Origin: Calditrichales bacterium MX18-03
GTDB lineage: Bacteria; Bacillota; Clostridia; Lutisporales; Lutisporaceae
DNA: 64,000 bases
Assembly (NCBI GenBank): GCA_021083345.1
Contig: JAJGRE010000001.1
Coordinates: 558,001 to 622,000, forward strand
Reading direction: 5' to 3'
Shown: in pieces, positions 62,754 to 64,000 of the stretch
Layout: each line of letters begins with the position of its first letter
Position numbering within the stretch: position 1 is the first letter of the stretch
The notes under the pieces: model-generated
The model's database searches: none
Told to the model about the DNA's origin: nothing
The model's input: only the letters and a program-made list of their open reading frames with translations
Position numbers and translations under genes: made by a program

Positions 62754-63452
62754 CTAAGTGTGGATCTCAAGGCCGGAGACAAATCTCCAGGCCAAGTAGC
62801 TTGCACCCAGCGAAGCTGCTAAGAGTGCCGTACCGATTAAAGCTGCAGCACCGCCCCAAACAACAAAATCATAAATCTGCCGTATAAACAGCACCGGAAT
62901 ACTTAATGCGACCAGTAATGCGGAAAGGCCATACCAACCGCCTTTGCTGTGAAAAACAGAACAAATCAGACTGTTCAGCGAAGCAATCACAAGAAATACA
63001 CTGAAGCATACCAGGGCAAACAGGAAGATGGTGCCAAGCCGGTGGTCAACGGAAGCAAAGCCCATGACATACAGGATTTTGGAGCCGGAACGTAACATAA
63101 AGCTCAGTGTAAAATAAACAAATGTCATAAGCAGGGTCAAGGCAAAGCATACCAGCAGATTGAAAACACTCATGTTTATATAGTATCGCTTTCTGGTCAT
63201 TCCAAAGCCGAGAAACAGATTGAACATGTTGAAATTGACTACGGGTATGGCTACCAGCAGCCCCAGAATAAAATTCAGCAGAATCAATGCGGTGTTATAG
63301 CCCATGGTGCTGAAAAAATCATGGTTCTTCAGAACAACGGCATTGATTGCCATGCTAATGATAATATTGGCAAGGTATACTGCCATAATAACCTTCAGAG
63401 GCAGCTTAAGGGATTGCATATAGATCCTAAACTGCAGCTGCATTTTGCTCAT
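62754..63452 (-). CDS. ABC-2 type transporter membrane protein
   Basis: 232 residues from ATG 63452 (GGAGGTGGAGAGA upstream). Six hydrophobic segments are visible, and LGFGMTRKRYYINMSVF between segments two and three is a typical coupling region of ABC-2 permeases. It overlaps the end of the ATPase gene by 26 bases. Together they form an exporter of unknown substrate, of the kind often regulated by GntR proteins in Bacillota. Confidence 0.82.
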   Translation of the reverse strand: MSKMQLQFRIYMQSLKLPLKVIMAVYLANIIISMAINAVVLKNHDFFSTMGYNTALILLNFILGLLVAIPVVNFNMFNLFLGFGMTRKRYYINMSVFNLLVCFALTLLMTFVYFTLSFMLRSGSKILYVMGFASVDHRLGTIFLFALVCFSVFLVIASLNSLICSVFHSKGGWYGLSALLVALSIPVLFIRQIYDFVVWGGAAALIGTALLAASLGASYLAWRFVSGLEIHT

Positions 63453-64000
63453 TCTCTCCACCTCCATTCCCTGCGGTCAGGGTGATAAACAGCTTTTGAA
63501 GCGGCATCGGCTGTATCTCAATGCCGTCTAGCCGCATCGCATTTTGTTCTATATCGGACAAGCTGTCAAAAATTGCCATCCTTACCAACCGGCCCATCTC
63601 TTCCGTATGAAGGATGCACTTTCCTTTCAGGTGCTGCTCCACTAATTCCCGCCTGCCTGCAACATAGAAGGATTTTTCATTAATCTTATCCATATCTTCA
63701 TGAAGCAGGATCTCCCCTTCTTCCAGTATAACCACCCGATCCATCAAGCCCTTGCATTCTTCAATCAAATGCGTAGAAAATATGATGGTTCTGGGATTCT
63801 CCGTATAGTCCTGCAGCAGGGTATTATAAAACTGCTGCCGCAGCACGGCATCCAAACCCAGGTAAGCCTCATCGAAAATAGTTAGCGGTGCCCTGCATGC
63901 CAGGCCGATGATGATGGCTGCCGCAGACAACATGCCCTTTGATAGTGACTTTGTCTTTTTGTTGACATCCAGGCGGAAGCATACCGCAAGCTGTTCCGCA
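63427..64000 (-). CDS. ABC transporter ATP-binding protein, 5' part missing
   Basis: The open frame continues to the window edge; about 191 residues are visible. Present are the signature region KSLSKGM, Walker B LTIFDE, D-loop and the switch histidine in FSTHLIEECKGL, then a C-terminal regulatory tail. Walker A would lie upstream of the window. The ATG at 63933 is internal, not the start. It pairs with the overlapping permease downstream. Confidence 0.88.
   Translation of the reverse strand, partial: AEQLAVCFRLDVNKKTKSLSKGMLSAAAIIIGLACRAPLTIFDEAYLGLDAVLRQQFYNTLLQDYTENPRTIIFSTHLIEECKGLMDRVVILEEGEILLHEDMDKINEKSFYVAGRRELVEQHLKGKCILHTEEMGRLVRMAIFDSLSDIEQNAMRLDGIEIQPMPLQKLFITLTAGNGGGENEQNAAAV

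Noticed and set aside
1-64000. CRISPR array, prophage or insertion sequences
   Set aside because: No regularly spaced repeats, no transposase, integrase or phage structural genes were seen on either strand.

Overview
The window looks like a chromosomal segment of an anaerobic, endospore-forming member of the Bacillota (Clostridia type). The evidence is the split glycine decarboxylase (gcvPA/gcvPB), CotF-type spore coat genes, a Spo0E-like phosphatase, rubredoxin with an FprA flavodiiron protein, an NhaC antiporter, strong AGGAGG ribosome binding sites with several TTG/GTG starts, and moderate GC. No phage, insertion sequence, CRISPR array or flagellar gene was seen. Species cannot be named from the sequence.

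Region 1 (1-38 kb) is almost entirely signal transduction, nearly all on the minus strand. After a truncated sugar-type binding lipoprotein (1-1186), operon A (14497 down to 1343) reads tetR, cheY, cheA, cheW, MCP, cheR, cheB, a six-PAS hybrid kinase, a lone receiver and a PAS-GAF-HD-GYP protein. It starts from a near-consensus sigma-A promoter with a palindrome just downstream. Operon B (24176 down to 14688) reads spo0E-like, cheW, V4R sensor, dCache hybrid kinase with HPt, REC-GGDEF-HD-GYP, periplasmic binding lipoprotein, second hybrid kinase, with overlapping or abutting genes. Upstream lies a four-gene set: two paralogous response regulators with SARP-like output domains flank two kinases, one of which has lost its phospho-acceptor histidine. 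The promoters of operon B and of the kinase operon share the same architecture: GTCA direct repeats exactly 11 bp apart, ending 11 bp before the -10. This makes them candidate targets of the SARP-like regulators. A second MCP, a YmaF protein, small membrane and lipoproteins, dinB with a decayed kinase fragment behind it, and an orphan kinase complete the region.

Region 2 (38-45 kb) is metabolic: NhaC antiporter plus a lysine 6-dehydrogenase-like enzyme, and an operon of a URO-D family protein, an FGGY sugar kinase and a SorC-type regulator.

Region 3 (44.8-53.7 kb) is a glycine cleavage operon, gcvH-gcvPA-gcvPB-lpd-(gcvT::glyA fusion), under a tandem glycine riboswitch, with lipA divergently transcribed. 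The aminomethyltransferase is fused to a divergent serine hydroxymethyltransferase, so glycine-to-serine conversion may be carried on one polypeptide.

Region 4 (53.8-64 kb) holds two coat-type proteins, two tandem asparaginase II paralogs, tRNA-Gln(CTG), rubredoxin-FprA, a class I/II aminotransferase, a rubredoxin-like zinc ribbon protein, an EAL-CBS-GGDEF protein, a DUF1540 protein and the end of an ABC transporter operon cut by the window edge.

The most unusual content is the pair of chemosensory/c-di-GMP operons without flagellar genes, probably tied to sporulation and c-di-GMP output, and their apparent control by TetR and by SARP-like two-component regulators.
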